Source: Massilia agrisoli (GTDB taxonomy: Bacteria; Pseudomonadota; Gammaproteobacteria; Burkholderiales; Burkholderiaceae_D). From it: a DNA stretch of 64,000 nt. Positions 8,727 to 17,342 of this stretch are shown piece by piece; positions within the stretch are counted from its first letter, which is position 1; every line of letters begins with the position of its first letter. Made by a program: the position numbers and the translations under genes. The notes beneath the pieces were generated by a model. That model was not told the DNA's origin and ran no database searches. It saw nothing but the letters and a program-made list of their open reading frames with translations. Location: positions 62,001 through 126,000 of the forward strand of contig NZ_JAJHPV010000012.1 of assembly GCF_020831365.1 (NCBI RefSeq), in the 5' to 3' direction.

Positions 8727-8930
8727 ATGATCAAACTGAGCATTCCAGACATGAGCTGTGGCCATTGCACGGGGGTTATCAATAAAACCGTCAAGGAGCT
8801 GGATGCGGGAGCGGCCGTGGAATTTGACCTTACTTCCCGCACAGCAACAATTAACACCAGTGCCGACCCGGCGGAGGTGTGCGATGCGCTGGAAGCGGCC
8901 GGCTATCCTGCTGCTCTCGTGCAACACTAA
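8727..8930 (+). CDS. copZ: CopZ-like copper chaperone (single HMA domain)
   Basis: 67 residues forming one heavy-metal-associated domain: beta-strand IKLSIPDM, then MSCGHC with the copper-binding Cys 11 and 14, ending in GYPAALVQH. Such proteins carry Cu(I) in the cytoplasm and hand it to CopA. The ATG at 8727 has GGAG eight bases upstream, and the -10 of the CueR promoter at 8690-8695 gives a short leader. It is the first gene of the right-facing copper operon; the next gene starts 32 bases after its stop. The family also contains Hg and Zn binders, but the context makes copper by far the best reading. Confidence 0.88.
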   Translation: MIKLSIPDMSCGHCTGVINKTVKELDAGAAVEFDLTSRTATINTSADPAEVCDALEAAGYPAALVQH

Positions 8931-8962
8931 CGACAGCCGAAGTCGTGTTACACTGCGCCACC

Positions 8963-9343
8963 ATGAAAGCCCTGAAGTCATTTCTCGTCTGGATCTTGCT
9001 GCTCGCACTCCCCCTGCAGGGATTTGCCGCGGCATCCATGTCCATGTGCGAGCCGGGGCCGATGAAGGTGGCAGCGGCCGATGGCCATCGCGCCGGCCCG
9101 GGCATGTCCAGTGCCATGGGCTGCGACCATCACAAGGCGCAGCAGTCCGATGACACCAAGACGGGCGGCATGGCCAAGTGCAGCACCTGCGCCTCCTGTT
9201 CGGTGGGCGCCGCGATCTTCACCCCGCTTGCGCCCCTTGGCCAGTTCAGTTCCCACGGCGCCGAGCGCATACCCTACGTTGCCGCCCATGATACCGGCTG
9301 CATTCATGGGACGCTCGAGCGCCCGCCTCACACCTTCTCCTGA
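8963..9343 (+). CDS. Small secreted Cys/Met/His-containing protein of the copper operon
   Basis: 126 residues with a clear Sec signal peptide (KSFLVWILLLALPLQGFAAA). The mature part is rich in possible metal ligands: SMSMCEPGPM, MGCDHHKAQ and a CSTCASC cluster followed by a hydrophobic stretch. The layout (LPLQ signal peptide, His cluster, closely spaced Cys) recalls small CzcI/DUF2946-like proteins that sit at the start of metal-efflux operons, but I cannot assign it to one of them firmly. Position between the copZ-like gene and a His-rich periplasmic protein under the CueR promoter supports periplasmic copper handling. Confidence 0.7.
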   Translation: MKALKSFLVWILLLALPLQGFAAASMSMCEPGPMKVAAADGHRAGPGMSSAMGCDHHKAQQSDDTKTGGMAKCSTCASCSVGAAIFTPLAPLGQFSSHGAERIPYVAAHDTGCIHGTLERPPHTFS

Positions 9344-9439
9344 CATCTGCCGGCGGCAATGCGCCCGCCTTTGCTATTGAACAGATCCCCCTGCGCGGCG
9401 ACGCGCATGCCGGGACGTCGCAACTGACGAGAGAATTTC

Positions 9440-9811
9440 ATGAATAAACTGATCCGCTTCGCCCTGCCGGCCATGCTGGCCCTGGGCGCCCAGTTGCCTG
9501 CCGCCGCACTCGCGCAGGACAAGGCACTGCTGGCGCCGGCCGATGCCGCCGCCCCGGCCGCACCGCTCGCCTATGACTCGGCGTTTGCCGGCTACCGCTC
9601 GGACAAGGACAACCCCGCCGTGGGCTGGAAAGAAAGCAACGAGCGTGTGACCCAGCCGCATGACGAGCATGCCGGACACGACATGGGCGCGATGAAGCAC
9701 GGCCACCACGGCCACGCAGCCACGCCTGCCCCGGCGCCGGCGCCGGCGGCTTCCCCTGCCCCGGCCCCCAAGGCGAACGATCCGCACCACGGCCACCAAC
9801 ACAAGGAATGA
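9440..9811 (+). CDS. Periplasmic His-rich, Ala/Pro-rich metal-binding protein
   Basis: 123 residues with a signal peptide ending ALAQ. The mature region contains two dense His/Met clusters, HDEHAGHDMGAMKHGHHGH and HHGHQHKE, joined by an Ala/Pro linker of low complexity. No catalytic domain is visible; such sequences bind and buffer copper or zinc in the periplasm. GAGAG upstream of the ATG fits a ribosome-binding site. The stop overlaps an alternative start of the next gene (ATGA at 9808-9811), so it is coupled to the TolC-like protein. Confidence 0.75.
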   Translation: MNKLIRFALPAMLALGAQLPAAALAQDKALLAPADAAAPAAPLAYDSAFAGYRSDKDNPAVGWKESNERVTQPHDEHAGHDMGAMKHGHHGHAATPAPAPAPAASPAPAPKANDPHHGHQHKE

Positions 9812-9813
9812 GC

Positions 9814-11226
9814 ATGCCCAAATTGATGACATCGCGTACCGTGGCCGCTGCCGCGGTGGCGGTATTCCTGTCCGGCTGCGCGTCGTTCAGCGCCGATGGC
9901 GGCTACGGCGAGGTGCAGAAGCTGGCGCAGGCGCGCAACGCCACCCCGGTTCCCGCGGCGAAGCCGGTTGCCGGCGACGCCACGGCGGAACGCCAGCTGG
10001 CCGAGCTGCTGGCAAAGCCGCTCACCGTCGAGAGCGCCGTCCAGATTGCCTTGAATAACAACCGCGGCCTGCAGGCGTCCTACGCCGAGCTGGGCGTGGC
10101 CGAGTCCGACCTGGTCCAGGCAGGGCGCGTCGCCAACCCGGTGTTCAGTTTCGGCCGCGTCAAGGGCCATGAAGGCATCGAGCTGGAGCGCACCCTGTCG
10201 CTGCCGCTGATGGGCCTGCTTACCATGCCGATCACGCTGCCGCTGGAAAAGCGCCGCTTCGAGCAAGCCCAGATGCGCACCGCCGGCGAACTGCTGCGCG
10301 TGGCCGACGAAACCCGCCGCGCTTACTACAGCGCGGTGGCGGCCGAGCAAAGCGCCGCCTACATGGAGCAGGTCAAGGAATCTGCCGACGCCAGCGCCGA
10401 ACTGGCGCGCCGCATGGCTGCGGCCGGCAACTGGAGCAAGCTGCAGCAGTCGCGCGAGCAGGCTTTCTATGCTGACGCGGTGGCGCAGCTGGCCCGCGCG
10501 CGGCAGGCAAAAGTAGCCGAGCGCGAACGCCTGACCCGCCTGATGGGCTTGTGGGGCAAGCAGGCGCAGTTCCAGCTGCCGGACCGCCTGCCCGAGCTGC
10601 CAGCGGCGCCCCGCGAGCTGACGGACGCCGAAGCGCAGGCAATGAGCAACCGGCTCGACATGCTGATGGCGCAGAAGGAACTGGCCGGCCTGGCGTCGTC
10701 GCTGGGCCTGACGCGCGCCACCCGCTTCGTCAACCTGCTCGACCTGTCCTACCTGCACAACACGACGCCGGACGGCGAGCGTGAAAAGGGTTACGAGATC
10801 GAGTTCCAGATCCCGCTGTTCGACTGGGGTACCTCGCGCGTGACCAAGGCCGAATCGCTGTACATGCAGGCCGTGCACCGGGCCGCGGCGTCGGCCATCG
10901 ACGCCCGTTCCGAGGTGCGCGAGTCTTACCTCGCCTACCGCACCGCGTATGACCTGGCGCGCCACTACCGCGACGAGATCGTGCCGCTCAAGAAGCGCAT
11001 CTCCGACGAGCAGCTGCTGCGCTACAACGGCATGCTGATCGGCGTATTCGAACTGCTGGCCGACGCGCGCGACCAGATCATGAGCGTCAACGCCGCCATC
11101 GAAGCGCAGCGCGACTACTGGGTGGCCGATTCGGCCCTGCACGCTGCGATGACCGGCACCGGCGGCAACGCCCCGGCCGCCCGCGCCAGCGCCGCGCCAG
11201 CCGCTTCCGCTGCGCCACAACATTAA
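9814..11226 (+). CDS. TolC-family outer-membrane efflux lipoprotein
   Basis: 470 residues. The N-terminus has a lipobox (LSGC), so it should be a lipid-anchored outer-membrane channel. Two outer-membrane-efflux-protein repeats follow, with the characteristic VESAVQIALNNNRGLQASYA segment in the first half and matching long helices in the second. TolC proteins trimerise and give an exit through the outer membrane. AAGGA six bases before the ATG at 9814 favours that start over the ATG at 9808. No RND pump or membrane-fusion protein is encoded beside it, unlike CusCBA; in copper operons such stand-alone channels accompany multicopper oxidases. Confidence 0.85.
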   Translation: MPKLMTSRTVAAAAVAVFLSGCASFSADGGYGEVQKLAQARNATPVPAAKPVAGDATAERQLAELLAKPLTVESAVQIALNNNRGLQASYAELGVAESDLVQAGRVANPVFSFGRVKGHEGIELERTLSLPLMGLLTMPITLPLEKRRFEQAQMRTAGELLRVADETRRAYYSAVAAEQSAAYMEQVKESADASAELARRMAAAGNWSKLQQSREQAFYADAVAQLARARQAKVAERERLTRLMGLWGKQAQFQLPDRLPELPAAPRELTDAEAQAMSNRLDMLMAQKELAGLASSLGLTRATRFVNLLDLSYLHNTTPDGEREKGYEIEFQIPLFDWGTSRVTKAESLYMQAVHRAAASAIDARSEVRESYLAYRTAYDLARHYRDEIVPLKKRISDEQLLRYNGMLIGVFELLADARDQIMSVNAAIEAQRDYWVADSALHAAMTGTGGNAPAARASAAPAASAAPQH

Positions 11227-11244
11227 GCTGGAAAGGTAGAGAAC

Positions 11245-12639
11245 ATGGTTTCACGTAGAGATTTCTTCCGCAACGCGGGCGTTGCCGCGGTCAGTACCGC
11301 CGTCGTCAGCCGGGTCGGAGCGGCATCGCTCCCCGAGGCGGTCATCATGGAAAGCGCCGCCACCCAGGCGCCGCTGGCCCCGCCCAACGGCCGTCCGTAC
11401 AATCCGGTCGTCACCCTGAATGGCTGGACGCTTCCGTGGCGCATGAAGGACGGCGTCAAGGAATTCCACCTGGTGGCCGAGCCGGTGGTGCGCGAGATTG
11501 CGCCCGGCATGAAAGCCAACCTGTGGGGCTACAACGGCCAGTCGCCAGGCCCCACCATCGAGGTGGTCGAGGGCGACCGCGTGCGCATCTTTGTCACCAA
11601 CAAGCTGCCGGAGCACACCAGTATCCACTGGCACGGCCAACGCCTGCCGAATGGCATGGATGGCGTGACCGGCATCACCCAGCCGGCTATTCCGGTGGGA
11701 AAAACCTTCGTGTATGAATTCGTGGCGCGCCGTCCCGGCACCTTCATGTACCACCCGCACGCGGACGAAATGACGCAAATGGCGATGGGCATGATGGGCT
11801 TCTGGGTCACCCACCCGAAGAATCCCGCGTTCCAGAAGGTCGACCGCGATTTCTGCTTCCTGCTGAACGCCTATGACATCGACCCGGGCAGCTTCACGCC
11901 GAAGGTCAACACGATGCTCGACTTTAACCTGTGGACGTTCAACAGCCGCGCCTTCCCCGGGATCGATCCGATGGTGGTCGGGCTGAACGACAAGGTGCGC
12001 ATCCGGGTCGGCAACCTGACCATGACCAATCACCCGATCCACCTGCACGGCCACGAGTTTGTGGTGACCGGCACCGATGGCGGCTGGACGCCGCCGGCGT
12101 CGCGCTGGCCGGAAGTCACCACCGACATCGCGGTAGGCCAGATGCGCGCGATCGAGTTCGTGGCCAATGAACCTGGCGACTGGGCTTTCCATTGCCACAA
12201 GTCGCACCATACGATGAACGCGATGGGCCACGACGTGCCGACCCTGATCGGGGTCGAGCAGCGCGATGTGCTTGGCAAGATCAACAAGCTGGTTCCCGAC
12301 TATATGATCATGGGCGACAAGGGCATGGCCGACATGGGCGAGATGGAAATGCCGCTGCCGGACAATACCCTGCCAATGATGACCGGCACCGGCCCCTTCG
12401 GCGGCGTCGGCATGGGCGGCATGTTTACCACGGTCAAGGTGCGCAAAGGATTGGCGCGCAACGACTACAAGGACCCGGGCTGGTACAAGCATCCCGCCGG
12501 TACCGTGGCGTATGAGTGGAAGGATGGAACGGCGGCGTTGCCGGAACCGGTGCGGGCGCCGGACACCAAGGCCATGGCGGCCAAGCCGGGCGAAAAGGTC
12601 CTGAAAGTCGTCAAACCGGTCAACCACAGCGGGCACTAA
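11245..12639 (+). CDS. Two-domain multicopper oxidase, Tat-exported
   Basis: 464 residues with a twin-arginine signal (SRRDFF near the start), indicating export folded. All four multicopper motifs are present: HWHG (His 128, 130), HPH (170, 172), HPIHLHGH (263, 266, 268) and HCHKSHHTMNAM (316-327, giving the type 1 Cys317, His322 and likely axial Met327). The gap between the second and third motif is only about 90 residues, so it is a two-cupredoxin-domain enzyme, not a CueO/PcoA type. A Met-rich stretch follows at about 350-395. It probably oxidises Cu(I) to the less toxic Cu(II) in the periplasm. Confidence 0.9.
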   Translation: MVSRRDFFRNAGVAAVSTAVVSRVGAASLPEAVIMESAATQAPLAPPNGRPYNPVVTLNGWTLPWRMKDGVKEFHLVAEPVVREIAPGMKANLWGYNGQSPGPTIEVVEGDRVRIFVTNKLPEHTSIHWHGQRLPNGMDGVTGITQPAIPVGKTFVYEFVARRPGTFMYHPHADEMTQMAMGMMGFWVTHPKNPAFQKVDRDFCFLLNAYDIDPGSFTPKVNTMLDFNLWTFNSRAFPGIDPMVVGLNDKVRIRVGNLTMTNHPIHLHGHEFVVTGTDGGWTPPASRWPEVTTDIAVGQMRAIEFVANEPGDWAFHCHKSHHTMNAMGHDVPTLIGVEQRDVLGKINKLVPDYMIMGDKGMADMGEMEMPLPDNTLPMMTGTGPFGGVGMGGMFTTVKVRKGLARNDYKDPGWYKHPAGTVAYEWKDGTAALPEPVRAPDTKAMAAKPGEKVLKVVKPVNHSGH

Positions 12640-12676
12640 GCCGTTTTAGACGTATTGAACAAGTAAAGGAGTACTG

Positions 12677-13003
12677 ATGAAATTTTCAACCCTGGTTTTC
12701 GCCGCAGCAGTGGCCCTTCCCTTCGCTGGCGCCGCAATGGCCCAGCCAGCGCCGGCCGCCGCCGCTGCCGCCGCGCCGGTGGCCCTGGTCGCCGGTGAGG
12801 TGAAAAAAATTAACAAGGAAACGGGCAAGATGACCATCAAGCACGGCCCACTGGTCAGCCTGGACATGCCGGCAATGACGATGGTGTTCCGGGTCAAGGA
12901 CCCGGCCATGCTGGATCAGGTAAAAGTTGGTGACAAGATCAACTTTGCCGTCGAGCGCGCCAACGGCGCGATGACGGTGACCCAGCTCGAAGCCGCCAAG
13001 TAA
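12677..13003 (+). CDS. CusF-like periplasmic copper-binding protein
   Basis: 108 residues: a signal peptide ending MAQ, an Ala-rich linker, then a CusF-type OB-fold domain. The copper site reads KHGPLVSLDMPAMTM: His56, Met67 and Met69 match the E. coli CusF ligands His36, Met47 and Met49 in spacing, while the Trp44 position is Met64. AGGAG precedes the ATG. As last gene of the CueR-controlled operon it most likely carries Cu(I) or Ag(I) in the periplasm to the oxidase or the efflux channel. Confidence 0.88.
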   Translation: MKFSTLVFAAAVALPFAGAAMAQPAPAAAAAAAPVALVAGEVKKINKETGKMTIKHGPLVSLDMPAMTMVFRVKDPAMLDQVKVGDKINFAVERANGAMTVTQLEAAK

Positions 13004-13036
13004 TCACCGCCACCACCAGCCGCTGGCGCCGCCGCG

Positions 13037-14236
13037 CTACGGCTTGCCAAGGGTAAGCTGGATCAGCTTGCCTTTGGCAGTTTCATCTTCATTCAGCGTC
13101 AGCAGGATACGGCCCTGCGGATCTTCCACCAGCGAGGTCACCTGGCCTGACAGGCTGGTATCGCCCGCCCCCCTGTTGTAGCCCGGCAGCATGGCCGAGA
13201 TATTGGTCCAGTGGTCGCCGCCATCGTTCGACCACGCCAGGTAAGGCCTTGCGTTCGCCTTGTCGAAACCACCCACCACCAGCACGTTCGGCTTGCCCTT
13301 GAGCGCGAGGAAACGCTGCACGTACGGATACATGGCAGCGCCCTCGATCGGGTGCCGGATCACGAACTTGAACGAGCGGCCGCCGTCGTCGCTGCGCAGC
13401 AGGCCGCCTTCGACGCCGGCAAACACGCGCGCGGTGCCGTCGATCGAGTCGATAAACTGGATGTTGCGGTTTTCCAGTTCCGGCACCGTGATCGCCAGTT
13501 CTTCCTGCGACACCAGGCGCGATCCGTCGGCGCTCAGCTGGTAGGCGCGGATGAAGGCATCGTCGAGCGGGCATTCGCCCCCCACCAGCAGGCGGCTGCC
13601 GACCACGTGGAACGACTGGTGGTAGCAGGTCATCGAGTCGAACTGGCCCAGCAGCACGCGCCAGGTCGCCGCTTTATTGTCCGACACGAACAGGTTGAGG
13701 CCCGCGCCAGGATTGCTGAACAGGCGGGTGCCAACCATTTTCAGCTCGTCCATCCACAACGTGTAGCAGTACTGCTCGTAGCACGCGCGCAAGGACTGGT
13801 CTTGTGCCGCGAAGGCGGCCCCGGCGGCGTCCAGCGCGCACAGCGCGTGCTCCTGCTTGCCGCTTGCCGCGTCTTCGTACCAGGGCTGGAACAGCCACAA
13901 GCTGTCGCCCAGCGGCCTGAGCGTGGGCGCGCGTTGCGGGGCCATGTCGTTGAAGGGGGCCAGCCCGCACGGGCCGAGCGCCACGGTGCTCCATTGCGAG
14001 GCCGCCGTCACGGGCAAGCCGGTGCGCACGACCGCCGTGCCTTCGGTGGCCGAGTTGGACATGCCGATGTAGGCGCTGCCCTTGTAGAAAGCGATGTTTT
14101 GCATGCCGCGCGTGTGGCTCGCCAGCACGTCGATGCGGGTTACCGGATCGGCCACGAAGTTGGCCTCTCCGCCGCAGCCGGCCAGTAAAGCGCACGCGAT
14201 AACAGTAGCTGTTGAAAAATTGTTCCTGCGAATCAT
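13037..14236 (-). CDS. Beta-propeller lipoprotein with Asp-box repeats (sialidase-like fold)
   Basis: 399 residues. A signal peptide with lipobox (ALLAGC) makes it a lipoprotein. The body has Asp-box motifs (SDDGGRSF and SNDGGDHW) that mark sialidase/BNR-type beta-propellers, but the catalytic Arg triad and Tyr of true sialidases are not evident, so an enzymatic role should not be assumed. The ATG at 14236 has GGAG five bases upstream; the GTG two codons earlier is too close to it. It is convergent with the copper operon end and is probably transcribed from its own promoter in the 14.24-14.37 kb gap. Confidence 0.65.
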   Translation of the reverse strand: MIRRNNFSTATVIACALLAGCGGEANFVADPVTRIDVLASHTRGMQNIAFYKGSAYIGMSNSATEGTAVVRTGLPVTAASQWSTVALGPCGLAPFNDMAPQRAPTLRPLGDSLWLFQPWYEDAASGKQEHALCALDAAGAAFAAQDQSLRACYEQYCYTLWMDELKMVGTRLFSNPGAGLNLFVSDNKAATWRVLLGQFDSMTCYHQSFHVVGSRLLVGGECPLDDAFIRAYQLSADGSRLVSQEELAITVPELENRNIQFIDSIDGTARVFAGVEGGLLRSDDGGRSFKFVIRHPIEGAAMYPYVQRFLALKGKPNVLVVGGFDKANARPYLAWSNDGGDHWTNISAMLPGYNRGAGDTSLSGQVTSLVEDPQGRILLTLNEDETAKGKLIQLTLGKP

Positions 14237-14376
14237 GGCCACTCCAGCTCATCAATAAGATGGCGCTATTCTCGGGCGTTCGGCAGGTGGTTTCCATTGT
14301 TGTTGTGTCGGCGGAGTGTCGCGAAAATGTAAGCTTTTACGGCCACCCCGCCACCGATGACGTCGCGACGGCCGGG

Positions 14377-14880
14377 TTACAAGTCGATCTTGCCGTGCTC
14401 GGCCGGATCGACCTTGGGCGGCTCGCCGGTGATGGCGGCCTTGGCCATCGCAAACAGCGACACCATCCTGCTCGATGCGGTGTCCCAGAACTCGGCGCTG
14501 TGCGGCACCACGCGCACCAGCGCCACGTGGACATCGTCCGGGCCGTTCGGGAACCAGGCTTCGACAAACGGATTCCACAGCTCGTGGATCTTGGCGCGGT
14601 CCACTACCCGCTCGGCGCGGCCGCTGACGGACACGTACAGGCCGTCTTTCGGCTCGGCAAAACTGACGTTCACTTCGGGCGTAGCGGCAATGTCTTCCCA
14701 CAGCCCGGTATTGATCGAGGTGAAAAACCACAGGTTGCCGGACTTGTCCATGTCCTGGTTGGTCATCGGCGTCGCCACCAGGTGGCCATGCTTGTCGGTT
14801 GTCGTAAACATCGCGAAACGGACCGACGCGATCTTGTCAGATAACTCCTTGACGTTATGGGCAGAATTGGTTGGGTACAT
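14377..14880 (-). CDS. Pyridoxamine 5'-phosphate oxidase-fold protein (general stress protein 26 type)
   Basis: 167 residues with the split-barrel flavin-binding fold: RFAMFTTTDKHGHLVATPM, then LWFFTSINTGLWEDIA and VNVSFAEPKDGLYVSVSG. These match the general stress protein GsiB/YdaG-like branch, which binds FMN, FAD or F420 and is induced by stress; the reaction is generally unknown. AGGAG five bases before the ATG at 14880 fixes the start; the GTG six bases further up is less likely. Divergent from the Fur-regulated receptor. Confidence 0.8.
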   Translation of the reverse strand: MYPTNSAHNVKELSDKIASVRFAMFTTTDKHGHLVATPMTNQDMDKSGNLWFFTSINTGLWEDIAATPEVNVSFAEPKDGLYVSVSGRAERVVDRAKIHELWNPFVEAWFPNGPDDVHVALVRVVPHSAEFWDTASSRMVSLFAMAKAAITGEPPKVDPAEHGKIDL

Positions 14881-15007
14881 AGACACTCCTTCAAGTTTGG
14901 CATGGACAAGCCGCTATCCTGACCCTTTACCACCTTTTCATCTGTGTGCGTCCTAACTTAGGTCAACGATTCCTCAAGACAGGTTTGCCATTTCGTCAAA
15001 TTTGAAT

Positions 15008-15026
15008 AATAATGAGAACAATTCGC
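15008..15026. promoter_or_regulatory. Fur box
   Basis: AATAATGAGAACAATTCGC matches 13 of 19 positions of the Fur consensus GATAATGATAATCATTATC and lies 22 bases before the ATG of the siderophore receptor. Iron-bound Fur would repress the receptor here. Confidence 0.65.
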
Positions 15027-15048
15027 ATTTCACTCTCAACCTTTAAAG

Positions 15049-17157
15049 ATGATGAACCACACTCTCCGCCCAACCCGCACCGCCGCAGCCGTCCACCTTG
15101 CCCTCGCCTCCCTCCTGTGCGGCAACGCATTTGCCCAGTCGTCCGAGCAAACCTTGCAAGAGGTTAAAATCGTTGGCGCCAGCGAAGCGGGCTATAACGT
15201 CGTGTCGACCTCGACCGCGATGAAAACCGACACCCTGCTGCGCGACACGCCACAGGCGATCACGGTGCTCAGCAAGGAGCTGCTGCGCGACCAGGCAGTC
15301 CAGAGCATGACCGACGTGGTGCGCTATGTGCCGGGTATCAATCCTTCCCAGGGCGAAGGCAACCGCGACGCCGCCATCTTCCGCGGCAACAACTCGACCA
15401 GCGACTTCTACATCGACGGCATCCGCGACGACGTCCAGTACTTCCGCGACTTCTACAACATCGACAGCGTCGAAGCGATCCGCGGTTCGAATGCCATGAT
15501 CTTCGGCCGCGGCGGTTCGGGCGGCGTGATCAACCGGGTCAGCAAGCAGCCGCAATGGGCCGCCGTCCGCCAGGGTTCGGTCACCCTCGGCTCGTGGGAC
15601 AACCGCCGCGCCACCGCCGACCTCGGCCAGGCGATCAACGACAGCATGGCCTTCCGCGTCAACGCGATGGTCGAGGATTCGGGCAGCTTCCGCGACGGCG
15701 TCAAGGTCGAACGCAAGGGCGTCAACCCTACCCTGGCCATTCGCGCGGGCAAGAACACCAGCGTCGTGCTTGGCTACGAGCACTTCCAGGACGAGCGTAC
15801 TGCCGACCGCGGCATCAGCTCGCAAAACGGCCGCCCGTTCGAGACCGACGAATCGACCTTCTTCGGCAATGCCGAACTGAGCCCGACCTGGTCGCGCGTC
15901 AACGCATTCACCGCCGTCATCGACCACGACTTCGGCAATGGCGTCTCGCTGCGCAACCGCACCCGCGCCGCCGACTATGACAAGTTCTACCAGAACGTGT
16001 TTGCATCCGGCCCGGTACTGCCGGCAGGCACGGTAGCGATTGGCGCGTACAGCAACGCCACCCAGCGCGACAACCTGTTCAACCAGACCGACCTGAGCTA
16101 CGCGATGACTACCGGCAGCGTCAAGCACAAGCTGCTAGTGGGCGCCGAGTTCGGCCGCCAGGAGACCAACAACCTGCGCCTGACCGGTTACAACCCGGAC
16201 GGCAGCACGGCGCGCTCGGTTGCGGCGGCCAATCCGGTGTTCACCGGCCCGATCGTGTTCGCGCCATCGGCAACGGACGCCCACAACCACGGCGTTGCCA
16301 AGGTGGCGTCGGCCTACCTGCAAGACCAGCTTGAGTTCAGCCCGCAGTGGCAAGCGGTGCTGGGCCTGCGCTACGACCGTTTCAGCGTCGACTTCCGCAA
16401 CAACCGCAACGGCGCCACCTTGGCACAGACCGATTCGCCGGTCTCGCCACGTGTTGGCCTGGTCTACAAGCCGGTCGACGCCGTGTCGCTGTACGGCAGC
16501 TACAGCATCGCCTACGTGCCGCGCGCCGGCGAGCAGCTGAGCTCGCTTAGCGCGTCCAACCAGGCCTTCGATCCGGAAGAATTCACCAACGTCGAGCTGG
16601 GCGCCAAGTGGGACATCCGCCCGAACTTGTCGGCTACCGCGGCTGTCTACAAGCTTGACCGCACCAATGTCGTGATCCCTGGCCCGACCAGCACCGATCC
16701 GAGCCAGCTGGTGGACGGACAGACCACCAAAGGCGTCGAGCTGGGCCTGTCGGGCAAACTGACGCGCGCATGGAGCGTCATGGGTGGTTACGCCTACCAG
16801 GATGCGGAACTGACCGCAACCCAGTCGGCCACTGCGCGTGACGGCGCGCGCCTGGCGCAAGTGCCTAAGCACAGCGCTTCCCTGTGGAACCGCTACGAGT
16901 TCACGCCAGCCTGGGCGGCCGGCCTGGGCGTCATTTACCGTGACGAAATCTTCACCACCACCTCGAACGCGGTGACGCTGCCGTCGTTCACCCGGGTCGA
17001 CGCGGCGCTGTTCTACACCTTGAACCCGAACTACCGTGTCCAGGTCAACGTCGAGAACCTGTTCGACAAGAAGTACTACGGCTCGGCGCATAGCGATACC
17101 AACATTTCGCCGGGCTCGCCGCGCGCAGTGCGCGTGGCGCTGAACGCCAGCTTCTAA
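15049..17157 (+). CDS. TonB-dependent siderophore receptor
   Basis: 702 residues. A signal peptide ends near residue 30 (GNAFAQ). The plug domain contains TPQAITVLSKELLRDQ, YVPGINPSQGEGNRD and FYIDGIRDDVQYFRDFYNID, followed by SGGVINRVSK, a signature of Fiu/FhuA-type receptors. The rest is a 22-strand barrel closing with the usual C-terminal aromatic (ALNASF). It takes up a ferric siderophore using TonB energy; catecholate type is suggested by overall resemblance to Fiu but the ligand is not proven. A Fur box lies immediately upstream and a Rho-independent terminator follows, so it is a single-gene unit. Confidence 0.9.
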   Translation: MMNHTLRPTRTAAAVHLALASLLCGNAFAQSSEQTLQEVKIVGASEAGYNVVSTSTAMKTDTLLRDTPQAITVLSKELLRDQAVQSMTDVVRYVPGINPSQGEGNRDAAIFRGNNSTSDFYIDGIRDDVQYFRDFYNIDSVEAIRGSNAMIFGRGGSGGVINRVSKQPQWAAVRQGSVTLGSWDNRRATADLGQAINDSMAFRVNAMVEDSGSFRDGVKVERKGVNPTLAIRAGKNTSVVLGYEHFQDERTADRGISSQNGRPFETDESTFFGNAELSPTWSRVNAFTAVIDHDFGNGVSLRNRTRAADYDKFYQNVFASGPVLPAGTVAIGAYSNATQRDNLFNQTDLSYAMTTGSVKHKLLVGAEFGRQETNNLRLTGYNPDGSTARSVAAANPVFTGPIVFAPSATDAHNHGVAKVASAYLQDQLEFSPQWQAVLGLRYDRFSVDFRNNRNGATLAQTDSPVSPRVGLVYKPVDAVSLYGSYSIAYVPRAGEQLSSLSASNQAFDPEEFTNVELGAKWDIRPNLSATAAVYKLDRTNVVIPGPTSTDPSQLVDGQTTKGVELGLSGKLTRAWSVMGGYAYQDAELTATQSATARDGARLAQVPKHSASLWNRYEFTPAWAAGLGVIYRDEIFTTTSNAVTLPSFTRVDAALFYTLNPNYRVQVNVENLFDKKYYGSAHSDTNISPGSPRAVRVALNASF

Positions 17158-17177
17158 AGCGGTATCTGGCAGGCCAG

Positions 17178-17199
17178 CGGCGCCCTCGGGCGCCGTTTT
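17178..17199 (+). terminator. Rho-independent terminator after the siderophore receptor
   Basis: CGGCGCCC and GGGCGCCG form an eight-pair stem with a two-base loop, followed by TTTT. It begins 21 bases after the receptor stop. Confidence 0.75.
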
Positions 17200-17342
17200 G
17201 CGTTTACCCGCCGCATTGCTACGGATGAGGCCGAAAAACCCGGGATAGGTTCGGTCCTTCACATTGAGGCGGGTCATCCGCCCCATCGCGCCCCGGCCGA
17301 TACTTGAATTCCGGGCGGCGGGCATTTCAAGACGGAGGAAAC

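Noticed and set aside
6457-8730. Plus-strand reading frame of 757 residues across copA
   Set aside because: Antisense to copA, His/Arg/Gly-rich, no domain, no ribosome-binding site.
13037-14236. True sialidase activity for the Asp-box lipoprotein
   Set aside because: Asp boxes mark only the beta-propeller fold; the catalytic Arg triad and Tyr could not be located.
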